A DNA stretch of 64,000 bases from JACVRM01 sp963755085 (GTDB taxonomy: Bacteria > Actinomycetota > Thermoleophilia > Gaiellales > Gaiellaceae): contig CAVWIN010000002.1 of the NCBI GenBank assembly GCA_963755085.1, forward strand, positions 1 to 64,000, read 5' to 3'. Both the position numbers and the translations under genes were made by a program. The notes beneath the pieces were generated by a model, which was not told where the DNA came from, did not search any database, and was given only the letters and a program-made list of their open reading frames with translations. Each line of letters opens with the position of its first letter. The stretch's first letter is position 1. This document shows positions 1 to 7,840 of the stretch, piece by piece.

Positions 1-28
1 ATATTTCCGGTACAGCGCCGTGCTCATG

Positions 29-57
29 CCATTTCTCTCCGTTCCGTCGAGAAATGG
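29..57. repeat. 9-bp perfect inverted repeat upstream of nuclease gene
   Basis: The arms CCATTTCTC (29-37) and GAGAAATGG (49-57) are exact reverse complements around an 11-base spacer. The repeat lies about 60 bases before the ERCC4-type gene. It could be a terminator of a gene left of the window or an operator; there is no T-run to decide. Confidence 0.4.
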
Positions 58-117
58 TTAGAGAAGTGTCTCGGAGCACTCAAGCGGGCGGCATCGTCGC
101 ACAGACTGGAGGGCAGC

Positions 118-751
118 ATGTCGCCAGTCTGCCGAATCGTCGTCGATGCGCGGGAGCCGCTCGATTGCATCCCGCGTGCGCTGACGGATCTCGGCTTCGA
201 GGTCGTAGAGGAGCGGCTTCCGTGCGGCGATTACGTGCTGCCGAACGGAGTGATCGTCGAGCGGAAAACGGTCGGCGGGCTCAACCGCTCGCTTGTCTAC
301 GGCAGCTTCTGGCCGCAGCTCGGGAAACTGCGAAGCGCCGCACGCGCGCCGTATCTGCTCATCGAAGGGCCAAACCTGCATGCAGGCCGCCTTCCTTCGC
401 GCGCCGTGATCGGGGCTCTACTTGCGGTCATTCGGGCACGGCGTTCCGGTTCTCTGGTCGCATGACGCGTCGTTCACGGCGCACTGGATCGGGCTGCTCG
501 CGAAGCGGGCGGCGGGACTCCAACCGGTTCGTGATCGGCCGGCCTACGCGCAGCATCTCCGCGACCCGGCTCGCACCGTCCGTGAGGCGGTGCTGGCGGC
601 CGTGCCGGGCGTATCGGCGGTCCGAGCACGGGCGCTTCTGGATCGATTCGGGACCGTTGCGGCCGTGATCGCGGCCGATGAAAACGCCTGGCAGACGGTG
701 CCGGGAATCGGCCCGCTTCAGGCCGAGCGTCTGAGGGCCGCCTTCCACTAA
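118..751 (+). pseudogene. ERCC4-domain nuclease with C-terminal helix-hairpin-helix, frameshifted
   Basis: Two overlapping reading frames together encode one protein of about 210 residues. The first frame (118-465) holds an XPF/ERCC4-type nuclease fold, with the GD...VERK core of the family's GDXnERKX3D motif. The second frame (422-751) holds a C-terminal helix-hairpin-helix pair (residues like VPGVSAVRARALL and VPGIGPLQAERL) that would bind branched DNA. A one-base shift between about 425 and 445 separates them. The frame change from IGALLAVIR to HGVPVLWSHD restores a continuous fold, so the gene is either freshly broken or carries a sequencing indel. The last acidic residue of the motif appears to be Gly here. 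GGAGGG lies just upstream of the ATG. Family members cut branched DNA in repair; the cellular role here is unknown. Confidence 0.7.
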
Positions 752-794
752 CCATCCACTGGCCCCCGCGCTCTATGCGGGGGCCACTGGATGG
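752..794. terminator. Bidirectional terminator hairpin between convergent genes
   Basis: Arms at 752-769 and 777-794 are 18 bases long with one mismatch, around a 7-base loop. The hairpin lies between the convergent nuclease and FAD oxidase genes. The reconstructed stop codon of the minus-strand oxidase (773-775) falls in the loop, so its last codons form part of the stem. Confidence 0.75.
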
Positions 795-2147
795 CAGGCG
801 TGGAACAGGTCGTCCGGGTCGACTTCCCTCTTCACCGTCTGCAGCCGTTGGAAGCGTCTCCGGCGTGAAGAGCGCGCTCGGCTCGACGCCGTGATCCGAG
901 AAGTTGAAGTACGTGCGGCCCGCATCCGCCGGCGCGAAGACCTGGCGAACCCGCTCGAGGTCCGCGTGGATCGTCGCGCCCATCGCCGGCGTCATCGCCA
1001 TCCCGAGCGAGAAGTGGGCGAACTCGGCGTCGAGCGTGCCCGCGGCGCCGTGCCGGGGATCCTCGTGCGCGAGCGCGCCGCCGAGGTGGCGGATCTCGAT
1101 CGACAGGAGTGCCGTCCGGTCGGCGCGCCCCACGGCGTCGACGAGCCCGTCCACGACGGCCTGCGGGAGTGAGTTCAGCAGGCCGCCACCGTAGAAGCCG
1201 GGCACCGGGTCCGGCGGGTCCATGTGCAGCTCGCCGAGCCGCGTCGGCGGGATCATCGCCGTCGTGTCCATCACCGGCTCGAGCTCGCGGAGGGGGCGCA
1301 GCAGCTCGGCGCCCTCCGCCTCGTCCCCGATGAACGCGGCCTCCACCATCGCGAAGGACTTGCCGCGGAACGGCTCCGGCACGTCCGGGATCGGCGGCAG
1401 GTGGAGCACACGCCCGCACGAGGTGAGCTCGTCCGGGACGCCTGCGACCCACTCGCGCCACACGTGGAGCACGTCGGCGGATCGCTCCACCGGGAAGAAG
1501 AGGTCACCGGCGTAGAGCTCCGGCACCGGGTACAGCCGGAACTCGAGTGCAGTGACGATTCCGAAGCTGCCGCCGCCGCCGCGGATTGCCCAGAAGAGGT
1601 CGGGCTCCGTGTGACGGTCGATCCTGCGGATCTGCCCATCCGCGGTCACGATCTCTGCGCCGACCACGCTGTTCGCGGCCAGCCCGTGCTTGCGTCCGAG
1701 CCAGCCCAGCCCGCCGCCGAGCGTGTAGCCGACGACGCCGACGTCCGGCGCGCTGCCGGCAAGCCCGGCAAGGCCGTGCTCGACGGCCGCGTGCGCGACG
1801 TCCTGCCACTGGGCGCCTGCGCCGATCGCGGTCGTTCCGGCGCTCGGGTCGATCTCAACGCGCCGCATGCGCCCCGTCTTCACCAGAATCACCTCGTCCA
1901 GCGGCGCGAGCGTGGCGGCGAAGTGGCCGGTCGCCTGCGCGGTGATGCGGACGCCCTGCTCGCGCGCGAACCCGACCGCCGCGGCGACGTCCTCCGCCGT
2001 CTCCGGGAACACGACGGCGAGCGGCCGCTGGTCGTGGACCAGGTTCCAGCCGCTGCGCACGGCGTCCCAGTCGGCGTCATCCGCAACCGATACAGCCATC
2101 CGCGAGCGCAGCGACGCCAGGTCCTGCGTGGACAGCGTTGCACTCAT
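773..2147 (-). pseudogene. FAD-linked oxidase, berberine-bridge (BBE) family, C-terminal frameshift
   Basis: About 457 residues when reconstructed. The N-terminal half is a PCMH-type FAD-binding domain: GH at about residue 75 is the usual site of histidyl-FAD attachment, followed by GYTLGGGLGWLGRKHGLAAN. The second covalent Cys of bicovalent BBE enzymes is Ala. The substrate domain ends with the BBE signature YFNFSD. At about 854 one extra base disrupts the frame after TPET. In the adjacent frame the expected tail follows at once (FQRLQTVKREVDPDDLF, then HACHP) and stops in the terminator loop. The start is the ATG at 2147, preceded by GGAGAGG. These enzymes oxidise alcohols, sugars or secondary metabolites; the substrate is unknown. 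Sequencing error and true mutation cannot be separated here. Confidence 0.8.
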
Positions 2148-2281
2148 GACCCTCTCCTCTCCGTTTGGCAATGGCGCCGTGCGTCGTATCACCAACGGCT
2201 CGCTACGCCAAGAGGGAAAAGCCCGGCTGCGCACCCTCCTCCGTTGGCGCGTACCGTGGTGGTGCCTGCGACGCTCGCTCG

Positions 2282-2378
2282 GGTCAGGTCGCCCCGCGGC
2301 ACCTGGGAGAGACTCCTTAGCGCTGCTTCCTCCCGGACCTGACGCGGTTCGGAGGCTCCCAGTGCGCGGAACCTGACC
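2282..2378 (-). ncRNA. ffs: Small bacterial signal recognition particle RNA (4.5S-like)
   Basis: Read on the minus strand, the core GTCAGGTCC-GGGA-GGAAGCAGC is the SRP Alu-less domain IV with a GNRA tetraloop (GGGA instead of the common GGAA). The outer ends GGTCAGGT and ACCTGACC pair, as do CACTGGGAG with CTCCCAGGTG and CTCC with GGAG, giving one long hairpin of about 97 nt. This is the usual size for the small SRP RNA. It binds Ffh and targets nascent membrane proteins to SecYEG. Ends are taken from the closing helix. Confidence 0.9.
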
Positions 2379-2517
2379 GTCAACGCTCGCGTTCGCCAGC
2401 CCGTTCCACGAACGCCACCCCCTCGAGAGGGGATTCAGCCTCGCTGGAGCGGATTGCGAGTGGAGGGAACCGCTAGCTCCCCGCCTAGCGCAGCCGGGCA
2501 CGCCGATCGTAGCCGGT

Positions 2518-2552
2518 TTGAACTTCGTGGCGAAGGGCACTAAGATAGTGCG
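2518..2552 (+). promoter_or_regulatory. Sigma-A-type promoter of CBS gene, leaderless
   Basis: TTGAAC (2518-2523) and TAAGAT (2541-2546) are separated by exactly 17 bases. The expected +1 coincides with the ATG at 2553, so the mRNA is probably leaderless. The -10 sits inside a small palindrome, CACTA-AGA-TAGTG (2538-2550), a possible operator. Confidence 0.6.
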
Positions 2553-2981
2553 ATGAGGATCGGTGAGGTCATGAGCGTCCGGCTCGTCAGCGTGGGGCCC
2601 GACGACCCGGTATCGCTGGCCGTCGCCCGCATGAACGAGGAGAACGTGGGCAGCGTAACGGTTTGCGACGGCCCGGAGCTAGTCGGCATCTTCACGGAGC
2701 GCGATCTCGTCCGCCTTGCCGGCGAGGGCAACCACTTCGCATCGATCCGCATCAGCGAGGTCATGACGCGCCGCCCGGTGACGGTCTCGCCCGACGACGA
2801 CATCCTCTCGGCCGCACGGCTGATGGGCGAGCGCCGCATCCGCCACCTACCGGTCGTGCAGGATGGGTTCCTGCTCGGCGTGATCGGTATCCGCGACGTG
2901 ATGGGCTCGCTCGTCGAGCGCGTGTGGCGTGACCGCGACGGCGACGCGCACGAGACCGCGCGGGAGCTGCTGCGCCGCTAG
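2553..2981 (+). CDS. CBS-domain pair protein
   Basis: A 142-residue soluble protein made of two CBS motifs (about residues 8-60 and 68-125). Both show the typical pattern: MSVRLVSVGPDD...GIFTERDLVR and VMTRRPVTVSPDD...GVIGIRDVM. Stand-alone CBS pairs bind adenine nucleotides such as AMP, ATP or SAM and act as energy sensors for unknown partners. The length fits the family. No Shine-Dalgarno sequence precedes the ATG, in line with the leaderless promoter. Its neighbours (SRP RNA on the other strand, secreted proteins downstream) give no hint of the target. Confidence 0.9.
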   Translation: MRIGEVMSVRLVSVGPDDPVSLAVARMNEENVGSVTVCDGPELVGIFTERDLVRLAGEGNHFASIRISEVMTRRPVTVSPDDDILSAARLMGERRIRHLPVVQDGFLLGVIGIRDVMGSLVERVWRDRDGDAHETARELLRR

Positions 2982-3025
2982 CCCGTCGTCCCGGGCTGCG
3001 CCGGGACGACCGCGATACTTGCCGC

Positions 3026-3217
3026 ATGGTGGGCCGCGTCGCAGCCGTCGGCACGCTCGTCGCCGTGATGGCCGGTGCCGCGACCCGCGCCGACCAGGCG
3101 CGCCTTCCGTCACGGCTTGCCCGGTGCGGCGGGCGGACGGTGGACGCGCCGGCCGGCTGCACGAGCTCGACGCCCGCCGAAGTGACGAGCACCGTGCTGG
3201 CGGTGCGGCTGCGATGA
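3026..3217 (+). CDS. Small putative secreted protein
   Basis: A 63-residue product starting with a Sec-signal-like stretch (VGRVAAVGTLVAVMAGAA) and two Cys in the mature part. Its stop overlaps the ATG of the next lipoprotein gene (ATGA at 3214-3217), suggesting translational coupling. A GATACT box lies six bases before the start. I recognise no family. The coding call rests only on this arrangement and the signal sequence. Confidence 0.4.
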   Translation: MVGRVAAVGTLVAVMAGAATRADQARLPSRLARCGGRTVDAPAGCTSSTPAEVTSTVLAVRLR

Positions 3218-3597
3218 GGTGGGCCGCCGTCGCGCTGCTGCTCGCGGCCCTCGCCGGATGCGGCGGCTCGGGCAAGTCCGCGCCGGCGCCCGAGGACACG
3301 CTGCGCACCGCCGTCGGGAGGCTCGGCAGGGGGCGCGTCAACTGCGACGTCAAGAAGACGTGCACGGTCATCGTCCCGACGCCGCTGCACAGCAACTACG
3401 AGGGCTTCCTGCTCTCCGTCCCGGTCTTCGACCAGCTCGCGAACGATCCCGATCTGGCCGCGGTGAAGCGCGTCACGCTGACGCTCAACGACAACCGTTC
3501 CGGCCAGGTGTTCAGCATCACGTGCGCAGCGAGCGACCTGAAAGGCGCGACGACGCCGACCTCGCTGCAGAAGCAGTGTCATTCGATCTACCTATAG
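3214..3597 (+). CDS. Putative lipoprotein
   Basis: A 127-residue protein with a lipobox-like start (VALLLAALAGC, Cys at about residue 16) followed by a GGSGKSAPAPE linker. The rest is a small globular domain with three further Cys. No named family is recognised. It would be anchored to the outer face of the cytoplasmic membrane. The start overlaps the stop of the upstream small ORF, so the two may form a bicistron. Confidence 0.65.
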   Translation: MRWAAVALLLAALAGCGGSGKSAPAPEDTLRTAVGRLGRGRVNCDVKKTCTVIVPTPLHSNYEGFLLSVPVFDQLANDPDLAAVKRVTLTLNDNRSGQVFSITCAASDLKGATTPTSLQKQCHSIYL

Positions 3598-3689
3598 GTC
3601 GGTAAGGGATTCGTTAGAGATCGTTCTGGCGCCGATCGATCCGTGCGCGCCCGGGTACCTCCTCACGGGGCAACCAAGGAGGAATTCCC

Positions 3690-4667
3690 ATGCGCAAACG
3701 ACTGATAATCGGAATGCTCGCCGTCGCCGCACTCGTCGTGGTGGGCGCCGCGGCGGCCGCAGCTCCCGAGAACACCGCGCCGCCTACCATCTCGGGTGCC
3801 GCGCGCGAGGGCACGGCGCTGACTGCATCGCACGGCACCTGGACGAACAACCCGACGTCATACGCCTATATCTGGCAGCGCTGCGCAAGCGACGCATCGG
3901 GCTGCGCGACCGTCCCGGGCGCGACCAAGACGACGTACACCCTGGCGGCCGCCGACGTGGGGCGGACCATGCGGGTGCTCGTGGCCGCCGTGAACGCGGA
4001 CGGTCATGACTTCGCCCCGTCGGCAGCGACGAACGTCGTCGACTCGAAGAACGGCTCGAAGAACACCGCCCGCCCGGCAGTCTCGGGTGACGCGACCGTC
4101 GGCGGCGAGCTCTCGGTGTCGAACGGCTCCTGGACGCCGGCGCCGGCCTCGTACGGCTACCAGTGGCAGCGTTGCGACACTGACGGCACCAACTGCCTCA
4201 ACGTCGCGGGGGCGAACGGGCAGACATACGGTGTCCGTGTCGTCGACGTCGGCAACCTGATGCGCGCGATCGTCGTCGCGCGGACGCAGGCCGGCGACCG
4301 CGCGTACGTGACGTCCGGCTACACCGACGTCGTGCAGACCGACCAGCCGCCGGTGCAGTCCAACAAGCCGCCGACGATCCGATTCCTCGGCCTGACGCGC
4401 GTGGGCGCGCGCATGTACGCGCGCTTCCGCATCTGCGACGACGGCACGGGGAAGGTCACGATCGTCGAGCGGGACATCAAGGCGCGCGTCGCCGCGTACA
4501 CGCGCAAGTTCGCGGTGCGCATCAACGCCGCCTGCGGCGCGTTCTCGCGTAGCTGGGTCCCGGCGAAGCGCTTCCGCACGAGCGGGCGCTACGTCGTGCG
4601 GCTCCAGGCGATCGACGGCACGCGGCACATCAGCAAGCCGGTGACGCGCTCGCTCTACCACCGTTAG
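3690..4667 (+). CDS. Secreted protein with two Ig-like repeats
   Basis: A 325-residue exported protein. It has a signal peptide at residues 1-29 (RKRLIIGMLAVAALVVVGAAAAA). Two Ig-like repeats of about 80 residues follow (roughly 31-112 and 125-208), each with the GTW/GSWT...SYAYIWQRC...YTL/YGV..DVG pattern common in surface proteins of Thermoleophilia. The C-terminal 110 residues are basic and rich in Arg and beta-strand-like sequence. AAGGAGGAATT lies correctly before the ATG. A cell-surface adhesion or scaffolding role is an inference; no catalytic motif is visible. Confidence 0.8.
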   Translation: MRKRLIIGMLAVAALVVVGAAAAAAPENTAPPTISGAAREGTALTASHGTWTNNPTSYAYIWQRCASDASGCATVPGATKTTYTLAAADVGRTMRVLVAAVNADGHDFAPSAATNVVDSKNGSKNTARPAVSGDATVGGELSVSNGSWTPAPASYGYQWQRCDTDGTNCLNVAGANGQTYGVRVVDVGNLMRAIVVARTQAGDRAYVTSGYTDVVQTDQPPVQSNKPPTIRFLGLTRVGARMYARFRICDDGTGKVTIVERDIKARVAAYTRKFAVRINAACGAFSRSWVPAKRFRTSGRYVVRLQAIDGTRHISKPVTRSLYHR

Positions 4668-4723
4668 GGGGAGCAGGCCCGGCGCGAACCGCGCGTCCGC
4701 GCCGGGCTACACTCAGCCCCTCA

Positions 4724-4795
4724 GGGCGTGTAGCTCAGCGGGAGAGCGCCCGCTTCACACGCGGGAGGTCACTGGTTCGATCCCAGTCACGCCCA
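4724..4795 (+). tRNA. tRNA-Val (CAC)
   Basis: A cloverleaf with acceptor GGGCGTG/CACGCCC, anticodon stem CCCGC/GCGGG, loop TTCACAC (anticodon CAC) and T-arm ACTGG-TTCGATC-CCAGT. The discriminator is A. CCA is not encoded. Confidence 0.95.
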
Positions 4796-5061
4796 TTAGG
4801 CAGCACCGAGAACCTCACAGGTGTTGGCCCTCATGCTCGACCGCCGACGGCACCGTGCCCACGAACAGCGCGGCGGCAGCCGCAACCGACCTGATCAGCA
4901 ACCCGGTCTCCGGCTCCGACCCCCTGCGCCGCATTCGGTGCTACCGGTGCGACGCCGTCGCGCCGTCGAACCGCCGACACGCACCCCCGGAGAGGTCCCA
5001 GTCACGCCGGTCGTTGCTTCAGCGCGGACAGGCCGCCAGCGCGCCGAGTGCCCGGAGTGAC

Positions 5062-5265
5062 CTTGGCTTCATCAACCCGGCCCTCTACAAGGTTGCAAAT
5101 GACCCGGCCCGCTACGCGAGCGACTTCTTCGACGTGACGGTCGGCAACAACCAGACAACGAGCATCCCGGGCTACGGCGCCTCACAGGGCTGGGACGCGG
5201 TCACCGGCCTCGGCACACCCAACGCCGCGAACCTGATCCCCGACCTGATCGCAGCAAGCCACTAG
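5062..5265 (+). pseudogene. C-terminal remnant of S53 (sedolisin) peptidase
   Basis: Only the last 67 residues of a sedolisin-type serine-carboxyl peptidase are recognisable. They contain GFINPALY, then DVTVGNN and GWDAVTGLGTPN, which is the calcium-binding C-terminus of family S53. The catalytic Ser (in a GTS motif upstream in the family), Glu and Asp are absent. The sequence upstream to the tRNA-Val gene (4796-5061) is not recognisably peptidase, so this is a truncated scar and not a frameshifted complete gene. Confidence 0.7.
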
Positions 5266-5310
5266 CACTGGGCGGTCCCGACTCAGGTCGGCGAACGGCC
5301 GGCAAGACAC

Positions 5311-5336
5311 GGGAGGCCCGCCACGGCGGGCCTCCC
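5311..5336. terminator. Terminator-like hairpin
   Basis: Perfect 11-bp stem GGGAGGCCCGC/GCGGGCCTCCC around a 4-base loop. It sits between the peptidase remnant (plus) and the holin-like gene (minus), so it can serve both. The T-run is weak. Confidence 0.65.
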
Positions 5337-5379
5337 CCCTTCCCGGCTCCCTCTGCCGGTGTGTCGCTTGTCACGCCCA

Positions 5380-5775
5380 TCACCGCCGCTCGTCACGCTT
5401 CTCGAGATACCGCCGCAGCCCCAAGAACGGCGCGAGGAACCAGGCGAATACGGTCACGACCCAGACGATGAACGTGGCGGCGAACCACGCGCCGATGCCA
5501 TCGATCGTGAAGCCGTTCGAGATCAGGTCGGTGATCACCAGCGCGGCTAACGTCGCGAGCAGGGCTGCTCCCGCCGAGCGGATCCGGTCGCCGGCGCTGT
5601 CGAACTGCGTCTCGAGGAACGGCGTGAGCAGCGCCAGCGCGATGGTGAAGACCAGGAGCGCCTCGAAGAAGCCCGTGACGTTGATCTTCACGTCCCCGAG
5701 AATCAGCGCCGCGACGATCAGTCCGATTGCGTTCGCGACCAGCATCACCGCCGTGCGAACGAGGAACCGGACCAC
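5380..5775 (-). CDS. Phage-holin-family (superfamily IV-like) membrane protein
   Basis: A 131-residue protein with four hydrophobic segments (about residues 5-28, 32-55, 70-92 and 98-120). It has the VANAIGLIVAALILGDV opening and a basic C-tail typical of the 'mycobacterial 4 TMS phage holin' family, which is widespread in actinobacteria outside phages. The GTG at 5775 is chosen because upstream sequence codes an unlikely Cys/Arg-rich extension that overlaps the divergent creatininase gene. Function in the host is unknown. Confidence 0.7.
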   Translation of the reverse strand: MVRFLVRTAVMLVANAIGLIVAALILGDVKINVTGFFEALLVFTIALALLTPFLETQFDSAGDRIRSAGAALLATLAALVITDLISNGFTIDGIGAWFAATFIVWVVTVFAWFLAPFLGLRRYLEKRDERR

Positions 5776-5812
5776 GCGGCAGAACCTACAACGCTCCCCG
5801 GAAGGAGACCGA

Positions 5813-6613
5813 ATGCCAGGCGCCCCGTACATGCCGGAGATGACCAACCTCCAGGTGCGCGAGTACCTCGAGCGCGGCGGGCGGACGGTCATCGTTCCGG
5901 TCGGCTCGACCGAGGATCACGGCGACCACGGGCCGCTCTGGACGGACGTCTACATCCCGACCGAGGTCGCGCGGCGCGCAGCGCCCGAGCTCGACGCCCT
6001 CGTCGGCCCGCCCGTCCCGTTCGGGCTCGCCGGCGACCACCGCGGCGCGCCGGGGCTCGCGTACCTGCGCCTGTCGACCTTCACGGCCCTGCTTCGCGAC
6101 GTCGCCGTGACGCTCGCGGAGGCCGGGTTCCGCCGCATCGTGCTGCTCAACGGCCACTACGTGAACACCTGGGCGATGCAGTACGCGGCCGGCGACTTCG
6201 CGCACGAGCTTCCGGAGGGGACGCGCGTGTACCCGTTCGCCTACTGGCTCGGCCTGCCGCCCGACCGCGCCGCCCGCTATCTCGGCCCCGACGTGGGCAT
6301 TCACGCGAACGCCGGTGAGACGTCGGCGATCCTCGCCATCGACCCGGCCCTCTGCGACATGGAGCACGCCCGCGACTTCACGCCCGACTTCGGCGACCTG
6401 CACACCAGTCCGTACACGGTGCTCGACGCCGCGATGTTCGCACGGCCCGGCGCCTTCCATGCCGCGACCGCGGAGGGCGGCGGGGTGTGGGGGAGCCCGA
6501 CCGACTCGACCGCCGAGGCCGGGGACGAGTTCCTCGACTGGTGCCAGGAGGCCGTTGTCAACGTCGTCCGCGACCTCGAGGCCGTTCACGAAAGGCTCGA
6601 CGCGATACCCTAA
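5813..6613 (+). CDS. Creatininase-family amidohydrolase
   Basis: A 266-residue protein of the creatininase/creatinine amidohydrolase fold. The metal-binding motif reads GSTEDHGDHGP (family: GSTEQHGPHLP), followed by LLNGHYVN (family: NGHGGN) and HANAGETS (family: HAGEFETS). Both variant motifs keep the ligands Glu, His and Asp/Glu. The variation suggests a substrate other than creatinine. GGAGACC precedes the ATG at 5813; a longer upstream reading frame is rejected because it would overlap the divergent gene. Family members open cyclic amides or deformylate pathway intermediates. Confidence 0.8.
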   Translation: MPGAPYMPEMTNLQVREYLERGGRTVIVPVGSTEDHGDHGPLWTDVYIPTEVARRAAPELDALVGPPVPFGLAGDHRGAPGLAYLRLSTFTALLRDVAVTLAEAGFRRIVLLNGHYVNTWAMQYAAGDFAHELPEGTRVYPFAYWLGLPPDRAARYLGPDVGIHANAGETSAILAIDPALCDMEHARDFTPDFGDLHTSPYTVLDAAMFARPGAFHAATAEGGGVWGSPTDSTAEAGDEFLDWCQEAVVNVVRDLEAVHERLDAIP

Positions 6614-6619
6614 GGGGGT

Positions 6620-7005
6620 ATGACGCAGACAGAGCTCGAGCTCGAAGGCATCAGCTGCGCCTCGTGCGCGGCGAGCATCGAGCAGGCCCTCAACCGTCTC
6701 GACGGCGTCGAAGCCAGTGTGAACTTCGCGACCTCGCCATCGAGGCGAGCGACCTGACGCTCGTCTCCGGCGACCTGCGTGCGGCCGCCGACGCGATCCG
6801 GCTCTCGCGCCGCACGGTCCGTACGATCAAGAGGAACCTCTTCTGGGCCTTCGCCTACAACGTGGCCGCCCTGCCGCTCGCCGTGGCCGGCCTCCTCGAC
6901 CCGGTCATCGCCGCCGCCGCGATGGCGGGCTCCAGCCTCTTCGTCGTCACCCACAGCCTGCGCCTGCGGCGGCTCCGCAGCGCCCGAACGGAAGGACTCG
7001 CATGA
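6620..7005 (+). pseudogene. copA: Copper P-type ATPase (CopA) remnant with the middle deleted
   Basis: The 5' part encodes a CopA N-terminus with heavy-metal-binding motif GISCASC followed by LDGVEASVNFAT. After about 6731 the sequence jumps to the C-terminus of the same family (AIEASDLTLVSGDLR, NLFWAFAYNVA, then MAGSS in the last membrane helices). About 550 residues are missing, including the CPC metal channel, the DKTGT phosphorylation site and the nucleotide-binding domain. The two parts are also in different frames: the N-terminal frame stops at 6757. The stop overlaps the csoR start (ATGA), so this was a copA-csoR operon. It cannot encode a working pump. Confidence 0.85.
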
Positions 7006-7312
7006 CCGTCGCCGCCGAGCCGGCCCACTACGGTTATCACGCCGACAAGGATGCGCTGATCAAGCGCCTGCACCGAATCGAGGGGCAGGTGCGGGGGTCG
7101 AGCGCATGGTCTCCGACGACCGCTACTGCATCGACATCCTCACCCAGATCGGCGCGGTCTCGACCGCGCTCGAGAGCCTCGCGTTCCGCATCCTCGACCA
7201 GCACGTCAACCACTGCGTCGCGGGCGCGCTGGCGTCCGGCGACGACGCCGAGGCGAAGCAGAAGACCGCGGAGCTGCTCGAGGCCGTGCACCGGTTCGTG
7301 AAGACGAGCTGA
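7002..7312 (+). pseudogene. csoR: CsoR-type copper-sensing repressor, one-base frameshift
   Basis: When joined, about 104 residues of the DUF156/CsoR family: RLHRIEGQVRG, VERMVSDDRYCIDILTQI, LDQHVNHCV. The Cys-His-Cys Cu(I) ligands (C of RYC, H and C of HVNHC) are kept. The frame breaks at about 7092-7096, where a run of five G replaces the six expected between VRG and VERMV. This is either a homopolymer sequencing error or a real knock-out beside the gutted copA. CsoR represses its own operon until Cu(I) binds. Confidence 0.8.
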
Positions 7313-7376
7313 ACACGGAGCTCCTATCCGGGACGGCACCGATGCCCCGGGTGCCGCCCGGCCGTACGACTGAGCC

Positions 7377-7613
7377 ATGGCCCCAGCTGTTCCCGCTGCC
7401 GCGAACGGCCATCCGGCCGCTCCGGTTCCGACCCGTCGTGAGCTGTTCGCGCTCGCGGCCGTGCTCGCCGCCACCGTTCTGACCGCGGGGGCTGCGGTCA
7501 GCGGGCTGAGACGCACGCCCGCGCCGGTGCAGCAGTCGCCGCCCGTCGTCGACCAGATCATCCGGCAGGCGCCGGCCCCGGCGCCGCCGCGGCGCGTGGA
7601 GCCCGGCGACTGA
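7377..7613 (+). CDS. Small single-pass membrane protein, operon start
   Basis: 78 residues with one membrane helix (about 22-44, ELFALAAVLAATVLTAGAAVSG) and a Pro/Ala-rich outer tail. No family is recognised. Its stop shares a base with the ATG of the next gene, placing it in the operon with the ferric-reductase-like and ApbE genes. It could be an assembly or electron-transfer accessory subunit; no CxxCH, FeS or FMN-attachment motif is visible. Confidence 0.6.
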   Translation: MAPAVPAAANGHPAAPVPTRRELFALAAVLAATVLTAGAAVSGLRRTPAPVQQSPPVVDQIIRQAPAPAPPRRVEPGD

Positions 7614-7840
7614 TGCGGACGGTCTGGGCAGCCGTCCTCTCGACCTGGGCGCTCTGCGCCGTCGTCGCCTTCCTCGCGTGGACGCGCCCGCAGCCCTCGC
7701 CCGCGCCCTCGGTGCAGAACGTGCCCGGCGCGGTCATCGTCAAGGGCAAGAACGGCCAGCGCCGCCTTGTCGTTCTCTCCGGGACCGGGACGGCGGCCAC
7801 CCACGCGACGACGCGCACCTCGCCGGTTCCGGCCGGATGA
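7613..7840 (+). CDS. Small single-pass membrane protein
   Basis: 75 residues: one N-terminal membrane helix (VWAAVLSTWALCAVVAFLAW) and a periplasm-side tail with a GKNGQRRLVVLSGTG segment. It overlaps both neighbours by a few bases, so it is co-translated. The SGTGTAAT stretch only loosely resembles the [ST]GA[ST] motif that ApbE modifies, so I do not call it an FMN-binding protein. Confidence 0.6.
   Translation: MRTVWAAVLSTWALCAVVAFLAWTRPQPSPAPSVQNVPGAVIVKGKNGQRRLVVLSGTGTAATHATTRTSPVPAG

Noticed and set aside
1224..2342. 372-codon plus-strand frame opposite the FAD oxidase
   Set aside because: Arg/Ala/His-rich shadow of a high-GC gene on the other strand; no motifs and overlaps the oxidase and SRP RNA.
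474..2540. 688-codon minus-strand open frame
   Set aside because: Only the internal part from 2147 is a real gene; the 5' extension runs through the SRP RNA and the 3' end is the wrong frame after the indel at 854.
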